DNA of 64,000 nucleotides from Nelumbo lutea (lineage: Eukaryota > Streptophyta > Magnoliopsida > Proteales > Nelumbonaceae): positions 69,125,655-69,189,654 of the forward strand of contig JAKGHH010000005.1 of assembly GCA_022828595.1 (NCBI GenBank), given 5' to 3'. The stretch's first letter is position 1, and each line of letters opens with the position of its first letter. The translations under genes were made by a program, and so were the position numbers. Of the stretch, positions 33,705 through 44,941 are shown one piece after another. The notes beneath the pieces were generated by a model. The model was given only the letters and a program-made list of their open reading frames with translations, had not been told where the DNA came from and searched no databases.

Positions 33705-33845
33705 GAGTCCAGATCTCCTGTCCACATCTACCCACAGCACACTACCCCCCGTGAATTGGGAACATCTCCTCCTGTATAATCTACACAGAGGATAACATGT
33801 TCTCCATGTATGACTGCAATAGATGTGGACAGGGGATTCGGACTC
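33705..33845. mobile_element. Foldback MITE, GAGTCC family, with 9-bp target duplication
   Basis: Left arm GAGTCCAGATCTCCTGTCCA and right arm TGGACAGGGGATTCGGACTC are inverted repeats of about 26 bp. The inner hairpin pairs GGGAACATCTCC with AGGATAACATGTTCTCC-like sequence. The flanks are GTTAGACTT (33696-33704) and GTTAGACAT (33846-33854), a 9-bp duplication with one mismatch, the length produced by Mutator-like transposases. Confidence 0.8.
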
Positions 33846-34153
33846 GTTAGACATACGAAGGACTAGACGTGCCAAAGCCCCACATTCTAGAATTCGAAGT
33901 TCTGCCTGACAAATGACAATCCGCAGAGCCTTCAATAAAATGTTAACATTTGAGCATTTGCAATAAATTTAAGGTAGTTGTAGAAAATGTTTTCTCCAAA
34001 TTTTAACCCGATAAGGATTATCATTTTTAATTCAGGTTAGAAATTCCAAACTTGGGTCTAGTATTTGTGTTCCCAGTCCAGGACCAGGGCCAGGCCTGTA
34101 TTGGATCCACAGCCCACACATTATATATATATATATAACCCTTGTTACAGCGG

Positions 34154-34555
34154 GAGGGGTGTCAATTGGACTGGATTTGGTCCAATCTGATTGAGTCCAA
34201 TGTGAGTTCATTATAAATGGGCTAGGTTCAATCCAATTCAATAAATATTTTGGACCAGTCCAATTCAATTTTGGACCATCCAATCTCTTCAAATTCATTT
34301 TGATTTAGATTGGTTTTAACCCAAACTCGGCCCATTGACACATATATTCTTTATCTTATATCAATGGACTAGATATTGGCGTAATCCAACCCAATCCAAT
34401 ATAAAATTATTTCGGACGGACCAGATCCAATCCAGTCTAATAAATATTTTGGACCAGATTGGTCTAATCCAATGTCTTATTGGCCAATCCAATCCGTCCA
34501 AATTGATTTTGGACTGAACGGGATCCAATCCAAAACCGGTCCATTTACACCCTTA
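34154..34555. mobile_element. hAT-like element, copy 1 of the GGGGTGTCAATT family
   Basis: Begins AGGGGTGTCAATTGGACTGG and ends CCATTTACACCCTTA, which is its inverted terminus. The body consists of reiterated TCCAATCC / TTTGGACCA motifs. It is homologous along its length to 59651-60003, where an exact 8-bp duplication defines the ends. The flanks of this copy do not match. Confidence 0.7.
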
Positions 34556-35015
34556 GTCATAGGTGCACAAGCCAAGGTGGGCTATAGCCCTAATGATGAG
34601 GAAAACCCTAATTAATCCTTAAAAAATGCTCTAATGCATGGTGGATGACAAGGTCACCCCTCCTTATTTTCTGAAAAAAAAAAGGGGATTTTATTGTTCG
34701 GTCCACCCCAAAATTTTAGTATAATCTGTACAATTGAAACACAAGTGGGGGAAATAAATCAAAATTCATGGGGTAATGAATCATAAGTGGAGGTGTGGTT
34801 AAATAAAATTGAAAAACTAATAACAGTTGCTTAGGTGGACTGGACTCTAAATTTCTCATTTTTTTCTTAATATTTGAATGATGTGGTTTGAACCAATGTT
34901 TTAAAAACTAACTCCAAGGCTGAATTGTTTTTGCCTTCAAGTTGGACGGGTCACTGGTTCGACCGGCTGGGTTGGACGGGTCAGACTATGCCACATCAGC
35001 CATATGGAAATTCAA

Positions 35016-35023
<8 letters not shown>

Positions 35024-35092
<69 letters not shown>
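35024..35092. repeat. Compound microsatellite (TA)n(TG)n(CG)n
   Basis: A TA run to 35046, a TG run to about 35082, then a short CG run. Alternating purine-pyrimidine sequence of this kind can adopt non-B DNA. A decayed hAT-like terminus (AATGTTTTAAAAACTA, near 34893) lies just upstream. Confidence 0.95.
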
Positions 35093-35093
<1 letters not shown>

Positions 35094-35779
35094 TTGTATA
35101 GGTATGTATAAACATGTATTTTATCAATAAATAATGTATAATTATGTTTTAAATGTAATATATGAAATGTTTTATATTTAATTTATGTTTTTTAATTCAG
35201 TTTAAAATTTTTTATTTGTAAAAAATATTAAAAATTGTAATTTGAGGCCAAAAAAGATCATTTTTTGGAAAAATAATAAGACAAGGTGTTGTAGAAATGC
35301 ATAGATTTCAAAAAGTTACCTAAAATATAAAAAAAATCACCTCAATCAGACATCGGAGTGCAAAGTTATGCCCTCCTAATGTTTGCATACACAATTAATA
35401 TGCAACATGCGGCCCATGGTCCAACCATCCGATCAAAGAATTTTTAACCAAATCAACAGTTTTTTTACCCTGCTTGAACATATATCGTAAATGGCAACAG
35501 TCTCTCCTTTTCAGCTCCATTGTGCCCTAAAGTTCCTGATGGCAGTATAGCATGGGGTTATGATATTCCATCAACATTTGAGGAACAAAATAATGTGGGT
35601 GGGCCAAATTGACCAATTAATCAGGTTCGGGTATTTGATTTATTAGATCACTTAAAACTTCAAAAGGTTTTACCTCGCCTTTGTAGACGGTGGTTACCTC
35701 CTATTTTTTTTATGGTTTTTTGGTGCATGTGATGGGTATGGTATGCAGCGGGTGCCATTACACGCTAAACCCAAGAAAC

Positions 35780-35956
35780 GAGTCCGACTTCAGTCAGGGT
35801 AAATTCTGTTCCAACAGCCTTTATAGCCTTCTATCGGAAATATCTTCATAGTTATGTGATTTATTTTATGGGAGATATTCTTAATGCAAAGTTACAAGGA
35901 GTTACTCCAAGGGTGTAAGGTGCCAGCATTGACTTGCCCTGATAGAAGCCAAACTC
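35780..35956. mobile_element. Foldback MITE, GAGTCC family, perfect 9-bp target duplication
   Basis: The 177-bp element begins GAGTCCGACTTCAGTCAGGG and ends CCTGATAGAAGCCAAACTC, its inverted repeat. CCAAGAAAC flanks it exactly on both sides (35771-35779 and 35957-35965). This is the clearest member of the family and ties the family to a Mutator-like mechanism. Confidence 0.88.
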
Positions 35957-36614
35957 CCAAGAAACAGGGTTGGGTGTTTTGGCATCAGAGTGTTTTACAA
36001 GCATTTCATTTCATAAGTGGGCACCCTAATTCACAAGTGTTTTGTTTTAGGGAGAATGAATGATCAGTCCAGGTCAGAATTTTGTAGCCCCACTGTGGGG
36101 GATGCATCCTAACCATAAATTGATGCCAATAGGGGGGCTACTAGTAGACTATGGGGGACTGTCATTCAGAATTCTGCATTGGATTGCAGAGTACTTATCC
36201 CTTTATTTTATTTGTTATTTTAGAAATAGAGATGCATGTTAATTGAGTGTTTAAAGTGGTTTAATTTAATATTATAACATATTTATAATGACAATTAGAC
36301 ATATCAGAAAAGAAGTCAGATTTTTAAAATTTCAATGTGCCAAAGAGATTCAAGAAATGTTAATTTAACAATTCAAGAAACCCCTTCTTTTTTGAATCCC
36401 AGAACTAATCATTGCAATTTTTTTTTTTTTTTTTGAAAAACAGGATTGCCAACTTGCCCATTCTGTTTAATTGTTGATGTGGCATGAATAACACATCAGC
36501 AAAAGTGTAATGCTTGTAAAATACTCCGATGCCAAATACCCACTTAAAGTAGCAATATGCATGCATTTCCCACTAACATTCACAACGTAGAGAACTAGCA
36601 CAGATTTGCTCCTT

Positions 36615-36870
36615 AAAGAGCATTTTTCACACTAAAATCTCGCAATACATTGCAGCTACACATTAAGAACATCTTCCATACTTGGTGATGAGTATCACCT
36701 ATTTGTCTAATGGTGCATGTTATATGATGTGTGTGGGATGATAAGAGTGTGGGCCCGCAGGGTGTTATTATCCTAGAGACCTAGACCCAATATCACGGGA
36801 AATATTTCCTATGTGTAGCTGCAATGTATTATGAGATTGATGTGAGAATCGATGAGTTCTCTAAGTAGCC
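36615..36870. mobile_element. Foldback MITE, related family
   Basis: The left arm contains CACACTAAAATCTC and AATACATTGCAGCTACACAT. The right arm contains ATGTGTAGCTGCAATGTATT and GAGATTGATGTGAG, the near-perfect reverse complements. The loop holds GTGTGGGCCCGCAGGG. The exact ends and target duplication are unclear. Confidence 0.7.
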
Positions 36871-36906
36871 AATGGAACTTTTGGAGCTCCTGAGCCTCCC
36901 TTTTGA

Positions 36907-37089
36907 GAATTGGGATCTATTCCTCATAAAACGTGCCTCACACTGACCTCATAGTTACATTCTACCCTGTATTGTAAACATATCCCCATGAATAATAAAT
37001 ACAAGTACGGGAGATGTTTTCAATGTACGGCCAGGACATGTTGGAAAATCTGTGTTAGGCATGCTTTGTGAGGAGTAGATTCAGATTCC
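36907..37089. mobile_element. Foldback MITE, GAGTCC family
   Basis: The left arm, GAATTGGGATCTATTCCTCA, continues to GTGCCTCACAC. The right arm, GTGTTAGGCATGC...TGTGAGGAGTAGATTCAGATTC, is its inverted repeat over about 38 bp. Inner hairpin and GAATAATAAATACA loop as in the copy at 33419. The flanks CCCTTTTGA and CCTTTTTGT agree at seven of nine positions. Confidence 0.7.
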
Positions 37090-37130
37090 TTTTTGTTGGA
37101 TTTAAATCAATGATTCCAATGCCAACTGGT

Positions 37131-38107
37131 AGGAGTGAGCATTCGGTTTTTTTGGTTCAAAATTGAAATTTTAAAACCGATTTAATAAAATGGTAAACCA
37201 AACCTGAAATATACTAAAACAGATCAAACCGAATCAAATATTTTTTGGATAGATTGGTTAAAACCAAAATAATATATTCCACAGTGTCTCTCAAGTCAGG
37301 CTCGTTGCTGCACTCCATTACAACCTCTCTCTCTCAAAAATACAAAGTAATAAAACTGTCAAAGCATTTTATACCAGAATGCCTCATCAAAATACTATAC
37401 CCAGAAGCCAGCAGTTGTTGGAGCTGTTGCAGCCGTAGCTGTAGCTGATATAAGATTTACATAAGCTGAAGTTTTGTAGAGTAGACCCCTGCATGTGCAC
37501 TTCTACCTTCTGGTTCTATCAAATAAAGAAGATTTATTTACTTGTAAAGTTGTAGCCGAATCTGAACGCCTGAAATGAACAGTAAGTCTTGAGTCTTTGC
37601 CTCTCTGGACTGAAAGTCTTGAGTCTTGGGTCTCTATATCTCTAATACCGAAAGCTTTTGAGTCTTCTTGATTCAAAATTAAAGGAAGACAATTCTAGAT
37701 TAACTTCTACAAAAAGGGGAGTAGAGGGCAGCCCAGCCTATTGTATTCTACCAATAGAGTAATAGTCTATTCCCTCATTTCTTTTTGAGTTTTGCCTTTT
37801 CTTAAAAACTTGGTAAACACTACACTCAATAGTCAGGGACCATAATTGTTTTGTGTCCATCGAATGATCCAATGCATGCAAACCATGCATAATACATTAA
37901 TATAAAAATATATAATCATAAATTATAAATATATAATATTAAAAATAAAATTAGTATTTTTCGATTAACCGATTCATTAATTATGAGAATCAAACCGAAC
38001 TATCTAATAAGCGAATTCTAAAACCGAAACTAATAAAAAAACCAAATAAACTGAAACCAAAATTTTTGTTTGGTTTTTCAATTTTAACCGAATTATGCTT
38101 ACCATTA
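37131..38107. mobile_element. Possible hAT-like element of about 1 kb
   Basis: The left end, TAGGAGTGAGCATTCGGTTT, pairs with the reverse complement of the right end, TAATGGTAAGCATAATTCGG. Subterminal AACCGAA/TTCGGTT motifs occur on both sides. The interior has no recognised coding sequence. Target duplication not resolved. Confidence 0.5.
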
Positions 38108-38701
38108 CGAATTGTGGTTCCACAATCCACCTCCACATTTCAATTATTTGTTTTGCTCTGTCATGTACCCCAGTTTTTTCTATACATAAAATTCAGATGA
38201 CGTTTTTTTTTATCTTTTTCTGGTAAGCGCAATTCACATGACAGTTTGGTAGCATATTTTTGTACTGCATTATTTTGGAACGGTACATCACATACTCTTC
38301 AATTGTACTACACGATCGATAATTTTCAAAAAAAGGAAATTATAAAAAAGGGTATGATTTCATTATGGGAAAATTTTTCGATAGGTACCCTGAGTGCTAA
38401 TTTAGTATTCTAACTTTAAAACGTGACAATGTACCTGAACTTTCATTTTGCGACAATATCCAGCATTTAACTCACCGTCAGTGATAACCATTACATGATA
38501 TCAGGTGCAGTTTAAACATTTTCGTAATACCAAATCTAACATTTTCCCTTCCTACCTTCTTATCCCCTTTCTTTTCAATCTGAATTAAAAGAAAGAGAGG
38601 AGAGGAAACTTCACTCAACTCTGTTCATTTTACCGGCGTTAACTCCCGCTCTTCATTTCGAGCACACGGTTGTCCAAGTGAGAGAAGACAGATCAGTCCA
38701 C

Positions 38702-39375
38702 GTTTAACGTGAAGAGCCTCCTCTGGCATGGCGGGCTCCATTTATGACGCCTGGTTCAATTGCCCTTCGTATCAAGTAAAACCTACAAAGACCCGGATAA
38801 TAAAAATGAATTCCATTAGCTCCTTTGCTCAATCTTGTCTTTCATTACAGGTAGCTCAGGTGCTGTTAACGCTGCCACCAGGGGGTGGCAGAGGGGAGCC
38901 ATGCCCCCCCCCCCCCATTTGTCCTGAAAATTCCTATAATAGTCATTTAAATCTCACGTGTATTATATTCTTCCTATCCATGTTTCTTATCTTTTAGTCC
39001 CCTATCCATGTTTATTACGTTTTGGCACCCACCAATAAAAAATCCTAGCTCCGCCCCTGGCTGTTCCATACTCGTTCTCTCAGCTGGGAATGCTCTCAGG
39101 CATATTATTTCAGATATTCTACGGCCTCCTCGGTAACTGGGCTGCTTATCTCATCAGCGTCCTATACATTGAGTACCGAAGTAGAAAGGAGAAGGTGAAC
39201 GTGAGCTTTAACAACCATGTGATACAGGTAACCTTCCAAAATAAAATATCAAAGAAAGCGAAAAAAGGAAAATCAGGAGCTTGTTGTGCGACGACGGTGT
39301 TCATACCTTCCTTCCACAACTACCGGATTTGGTCTTTTCTAGGGCTCGGGATGACCACTTACACCGCCTAGTATT
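38702..39375 (+). pseudogene. AUX1/LAX auxin influx carrier gene fragment
   Basis: LAX proteins are plasma-membrane auxin-proton symporters. Exon piece 1 (about 38702-38775) encodes VKSLLWHGG then SIYDAWFNC, with an extra G after CATGGCGG that shifts the frame. An intron is retained (38776-38850, GT-AG). Exon piece 2 gives VAQVLLTLP, then after a transposon insertion PYSFSQLGMLSGILFQIFYG, LISVLYIEYRSRKEK and NNHVIQ, ending at 39227 before GTAACC. A deletion removes the following WFEVLDG... region. The last piece (from about 39276) reads GACCATTVFIPSFHNYRIWS and GLGMTTYTA, and stops at TAG where family members have Trp. It is not functional as a carrier: about 100 transporter residues remain, interrupted. 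Confidence 0.88.
38879..39059. mobile_element. hAT-like element inserted in the captured LAX exon
   Basis: Begins CAGGGGGTGGC and ends GCTCCGCCCCTG, giving CAGGGG termini typical of plant hAT elements. It splits the LAX codons for LP and PYSF. The octamer GCTGCCAC precedes it and GCTGTTCCAT follows, both derivable from a GCTGCCAT target. It contains a C14 tract at 38905-38918. Confidence 0.65.
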
Positions 39376-39711
39376 TGGCCAAGCCCAGCAACAGCAACTC
39401 TTGAATAATTTGTCAAGCTTCTCTCAACCACGTCTTAGTTCATCCACTGTTAACAGATCTGTTCGTTCCAAGACCCTGACCCCTTCAAACCTTGAAGATC
39501 ACTTTACTGCTGAAATCTCCTCGTCGCCCCGGTATTCAGATCAGGCAGCGTCAGCGGTCTTTTCCCCACCTCACAAATCAGCGGTTCTCAACCAAGTTCC
39601 AGCAACAACAGAGCATGCTATCGCCGATCAACACGAACGTTTTCTCCCCAAAAAATCGTTGATCATTCAATCTTACAGGCATCCTTTGGTATTCCATCCC
39701 CGGGTAGGGTG
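39376..39711 (+). pseudogene. CCCH zinc-finger protein gene fragment (ankyrin/tandem CCCH type)
   Basis: Matches from memory the Ser/Gln-rich region downstream of the zinc fingers in the plant ankyrin-tandem CCCH family (AtC3H30/56/66 or OXS2-like stress and RNA regulators). Visible blocks are QQQQLLNNLSSFSQ, VRSKTLTPSNLEDHFTAEIS, SSPRYSDQAASAVFS and HKSAVLNQ. After a one-base insertion come FQQQQSMLSPINTNVFSPKN, and after another the VDHSILQASFGIPSPGR block. No zinc-finger repeat is included. It follows the LAX fragment directly and in the same orientation. An open frame (39281-39808) spans the junction but is read out of frame with LAX and leaves the CCCH frame at the first insertion, so I do not call it a functional gene. 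Confidence 0.75.
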
Positions 39712-40298
39712 TTACCTGTGTTCTGGAAGGAAAAGAATCATTTATACAGTAATAGCTACTTTCTTTTCTGCAAATTCAATTATGGATCGTTCTTTGAATC
39801 TTCATTAGGCCAACTTCAGTAGCACGTTTGCCATCTGTTGCAATTATAGCCACAGTGAATGAGGCATACGTGTTTCTCTGTGCTCTGTCTGCTTGAACGA
39901 ACCTCTGTACAAAATTGATATTTAAAGCATATGCTGTGGCTTGGATTTAAGACCTCAAAATTACAGAGTTAACCAGTGTCCTGACCACTGGTCAGAATAG
40001 ATTTTGCCGGCGTTTTGAAATCCAGATCAGAATAGATTATTGAACTACTCGTTCAATCAATTGTCTTCCAAATGGTCTAGGTGACTGAACCTTTTCTCAG
40101 TTATTTTGTTTGGTATTGAACCTTTTCTCAGTTAAATCCCTTCTAATAAACCTTTTCTCAGGCAGATGAGTTTCACGATGTTTGGTATTGAACTTCTGGC
40201 TTTGTGCGATGTCTCTTATGTGTCTCTGATGTATTGGTCTGTGTTTCTGGTGTGTTTGTTTTTGGTTATAGTTTTTAATGAAGCATCCGGGTTATGCC

Positions 40299-40919
<621 letters not shown>

Positions 40920-41184
40920 GTTATGTCCTAACCTGAAATCAGACGATGCGGCAAGAGATGATTCTATTAGTTTTATTTTTTTTTTTTTTATCTTCAGATA
41001 ATGGCGGGAAACAGTGGTGGTGTTAAAGGAAACAAAAAATTAGATGAAATTTAAGAGACATTTGTGTCTTTTCCCATGACACTAATGCCAGGTATTAGAT
41101 TATCGCAAAATAAAAATTTGGGTATTAGCTTGTGGCATATACTAAATTGGCACTCCGCGTACAACATACATATCGAATTTTCCC

Positions 41185-41583
41185 TTTCATTATTTGTGCC
41201 AAATAAGGATGGTTCTTATTAATTGTTTGCGTCAATTGTTTGTAATTACGTTCGATGTAAAATTGATACCACCCATCTCTCTCATCTACGTTTTTTAAGC
41301 CATTTTATTATCTTAATTCTCCTTCATGTAACATGTAAAGTGGTAATTGCATTATTTTGCTTTATATCTTACTCCTTTTAAGCAAATAACCTTATTCCCA
41401 CTTCCAAATTCCAATCATATCATTTTATTCCCTATCTGACAAACAAATCAAATATGAAGTAAAGGTAAACTATTATTCACATCATTTGTATTTCATGCAT
41501 TCACACCTGTGCAAAAGCAAATAAAATTTGCATTGTAAATAAATGGTACCTAAATTTCTTATGTAAATCCTAAATTTCTTTTA
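41185..41583. other. Spacer between two Pack-MULE-like elements
   Basis: Only 399 bp separate the LAX/CCCH element from the HSL2-carrying element. AT-rich, no gene seen. It starts with the right copy of the 9-bp target duplication. Confidence 0.6.
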
Positions 41584-43654
41584 GGCTAAATTACAAAGAG
41601 CCCCTTATAGTATGAAGTCTGTGATAAAAACTCCCTATACTTTGTTTTGCGATAAAGAGCTCTATGTACTATGACTGTGAGATAAAAACCCCTTCTGTTA
41701 GTTTTTCGTCCAAAAAGACCACGAGAAAAATACTGTTTATCTTCCCCTTTTAATAACTATTCCTTTACATTTCTCTCTCTCCCCCAATCTCTCTTCTTCC
41801 CCTTCCCCTTTCTCTCCTCCTCTTTCTTCTTCCACGCGGTCGGTGCCTTGTCGCTCTGGTGTACGCTCCTCAATCGTCCAATGCTCCCCGGTATCTTGTG
41901 GGAAAGATAGTTGTCGGAAAGATCGAGATTTTTGAGCGAAATGAGATTTCCTGAAGACTCGGGAATCTCTCCGACTAGATTACAGTTAGGAAGCCATAGA
42001 TTTTCTAGCTTGGTGAGGCTTCCATTATGCAATGGCAAGGGACCTGGGGTGAAAGGATTGTAAGCCAGTTAGAATCTAGTGAGCTGGGTGAGATTGGTAA
42101 GGAAGGCAGGGATGATACCATTGAGCAGGTTTCCTTGTAGACAGAGGATAGTGAGGTTGGGAAAACAGCCGAAGCTCGGGGGGATGTGGCCGGAGAAGTT
42201 GTTAAATGAGAGATCCAAGGAGCGCAAGTTGACAAAATCGGGAGTGAAGTCGGGTAAGTTACCGACAAACAAGTTGAGGGACAGATTCAAATGGTGAAGG
42301 TGGGAGCAGGAAGAGATGGAAGCAGAAGTAAGGGAACCGTTGAAGAAATTATCAGCGAGGGAGAGGTTCTGAAGGGCGGGATTGTAGCAGATATCAGCAG
42401 GAAAATAGCCATAGATGTGGAGTTCTGAGAGGTGGATAGAGATAACGGAAAGGGAAAGAAGATCACAGACAATGAAGGTCCAATTACAGGGAGTAGTGTT
42501 AGTGACTTGCGGGGGTAGATTCCAATTGTGAAGGCTACCGGTGGGATCATTGAGATGGGAATTCTTAACTCGGTGTAAGAAGATGGCGTCTTCTGTAAGA
42601 GAGGCGGCCGGAAAACAAGGGAGGAGGAAGAGGAGCAAAACAGAGAAGAGAACCAACAGGGAACGAATCGAGCGATGATGTGTCATTTTTTAGGAGAAGA
42701 GAAATACTTCAAGGGGTTTAGTTTAAATGGAGTTTAGTTTCTGGAAGAGAGATAGAGAGAGAGGTATAGGTTCAGGAAAACGGGAAATCGTCGAAGGGGG
42801 CAATGAATGATAAAACAGTAGCCGGTTTTGGGTGGAGGGGGAGAGCTTGATAAAAGAGAATAGTTGTGTGGGGGTATTTCGAAGAAGAAATCCATTTTGG
42901 ATTACATGAGGAATTAGAGGTGCATGATAATTGAAAATTTGATACATCCATAATGGGGTTAGGCTGAATATAACAAAAGCAGAAAGAAGATACTCTGTTT
43001 TTCTAACAGAGAAAAGATCTGAGTGAGTGAGAGTGAGATCATGAGAAAAGAATGGTTTCAATTAAAGGGTGGGAGAATCACGGAGTTTATGCTCATAGGG
43101 CAAAAGTCAGAACTATCTGCCTTGTTGTTTCTGATTTTTGTGGGTAAGATACGAGCATTCCAACTGTTATCAAGGGTCGGGGGGTTTCGTCGCTGGGGTT
43201 GTGGGTCACTGAACTCTAGGATACGAAGAGAGAGAGAGAGAGAGAGAGGTGCAGGGCCTGGGGGAGAAGCACCAGCAACAACGTAGTGTGAAGTCTGATT
43301 TTTTATATTGAGTATTTAGAGAAGAGAGACTGCAGAGGCAAAGGCAACAGAAACAAAACATGCATGCTACCTGGATGGATGTGTTATGTGTAACATGATC
43401 TCAATCTGACCGCACTGCAAATCCAAGTCAAACTGCTTCCCGAGTCGGCTACTCCCATGCTCCCTCTATACATTTATGTCTTCCCAGTTCTCACAAAGAC
43501 TTTTTTGTAGAACTTTGCCAATCAGAACTCAAAAAATATTGTAACGGTCTTTTTGAAGGAAAGTTAACAAAAGGGGGTTTCTCTCTCACGGTCATAGGAC
43601 AAGGGGGTCTTTATCACAGACCCCAAAGTACAAGGGGGTCTTTATAATTTTCCC
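41584..43654. mobile_element. Pack-MULE-like element carrying an HSL2-type receptor gene fragment
   Basis: The left end, GGCTAAATTACAAAGAGCCC, and the reverse complement of the right end, GGGAAAATTATAAAGACCCC, open inverted repeats of about 120-160 bp. Both contain GTCTGTGATAAA(G/A)A(C/A) and a reiterated ACTATGACTGTGAG / CCTATGACCGTGAG block. The subterminal CT-rich stretch (ACATTTCTCTCTCTCC) is shared with the element at 24944. The flanks TTTCTTTTA (41575-41583) and TTTATTTTA (43658-43666) agree at eight of nine positions, with a 3-nt offset at the right end, so the duplication is tentative. Confidence 0.72.
41856..42686 (-). pseudogene. HAESA-LIKE2-type LRR receptor kinase gene, 5' fragment
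   Basis: HSL2-type receptors perceive IDA-family peptides at the plasma membrane. The minus strand opens with a 205-codon frame from 42686. It has a signal peptide (LLVLFSVLLLFLLP), the LRRNT cap with CNWTFIVCD, and LRRs such as LQNLSLADNFFNGSL, LRSLDLSFNNFSGHIPPSFG and LTILCLQGNLLNGIIPAF. A TAA stop follows LTQLTRF (42069-42071). Homology continues in a different frame with LENLWLPNCNLVGEIPESSG and LKNLDLSDNYLS...IGRLRSV, then ends near 41856. The rest of the LRRs, the transmembrane segment and the kinase are absent. Close HSL1/HAESA relatives are possible, but the LTRF and LVGEIPES context fits HSL2 best. Confidence 0.82.
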
Positions 43655-44693
43655 TTTTTTATTTTAATATATGATTATATCAAATAAATAAAAGTAATAT
43701 TTCTTTATATTCTTTCTCCCCTTAATCTTGTAAAATAATGGTATTGACAGCCAAAACGGATAACTTATAAATTAAATATAGATTTAGGATCCATTTGGCT
43801 TCTGGTCAAAATCAGAATCCATTAGAATTGGAATCAAAATGTTTTATTCCTCCTACCTGTTTTGTTCATACAAAAATGGGAACCCGAATTGGAATTGGGT
43901 GGAATAGATTTTTATTCTCAAGGGAATGACCATTCCCTCATATGGGATATTGCCATTCTACCAAGAATGTAAATGGAATTCCAATTTTATCCAACTAAAA
44001 ATCAGACCATTCTAATTCCAATTTTAACTCCTATTCCCACGGACGAAATATACCCTTAAAAATTATAAAATCAGTAATTTTTCTTAATTAAATATAGAAT
44101 CGAAGGCATCATGCGAAGATCAAAAGAATTGAAGACAAATGACTCTTTATTCAGGTGCCTGAATTGCTACGGCCTGAAAATGCAATTACGAAGGAGCCCA
44201 CAAAGTGTAGTAGGAGCGTAATTAATTACTAACCAGTTCATGAATTTTGGGTATAGCAAAATAAATATGATCCTCAATCAGCAGGAGAGAATATTTCACA
44301 TTTTCTCTTCTCAGCTGATAGGGATCGCATAGAAGGAAAAGGAAACGTAAGATGTGCTGTCAAGAATTATGCAAATTAAAGGTAAACCTCCCAGTCCATA
44401 CTTGTCCTAAAACTTATATCACGTCAGATTTTGAGATTTTCAATCCTCCTCATATAGGAAAATGTAAAATCCTCTCCAATTCTATTCTCTTCGCATTCAA
44501 GGGTAGGGATAAATTGAGTTTAGAATTCACATCTAATTTTCTATTATTTATTATTATATATAAGTATTAAATAATTAAAAATAACTCAAATAACAAAATT
44601 TTAATTTATTTGATTAAGACATATAAAAATACATAAATTATCAATTATTTTTTATATAAAAATTAAAATATTATTAAATTTAAGACCTAGTAC

Positions 44694-44941
44694 TAAGGTT
44701 CAAAGTATCGATACGTATCAGCCCGTATCAGCCGATATGTATTGTTCCAGGACCCCTCCAATACGGCCCTACAATGGGTGTATCGGAGGTCTAACCAGTT
44801 CAAGGGGTAGAGGAGACTTAAACTGCCCCCCCTGAATCGGTTGCAAAAAATAATAATAATAAAAAAAGGCTTAAAACACTGTATCAATGAACCCAATACG
44901 TCTATACCGCATATTGATATTTTGAACCTTGCCTAATAGAT
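44694..44941. mobile_element. hAT-like MITE, AAGGTTCAA family, copy 1
   Basis: The left end, TAAGGTTCAAAGTATCGATA, pairs with the reverse complement of the right end, CAAGGTTCAAAATATCAATA. Subterminal TATCGATACG/CGTATC motifs are present. The flanks CCTAGTAC and CCTAATAG agree at six of eight positions. Same family as the two copies in GRDP intron 4. Confidence 0.7.

Noticed and set aside
35780..35956. Hairpins at 33-37 kb as microRNA precursors
   Set aside because: Direct 9-bp duplications and several dispersed copies show they are transposable elements; small RNAs from them would be of MITE type.
39281..39808. 175-codon frame as a functional gene
   Set aside because: It crosses the LAX/CCCH junction out of frame with LAX and departs from the CCCH frame at a one-base insertion. 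It is kept only as a possible chimeric product in the findings.
42079..42297. Plus-strand frame opposite the HSL2 fragment
   Set aside because: Antisense shadow of the LRR coding sequence; no domain on the plus strand.
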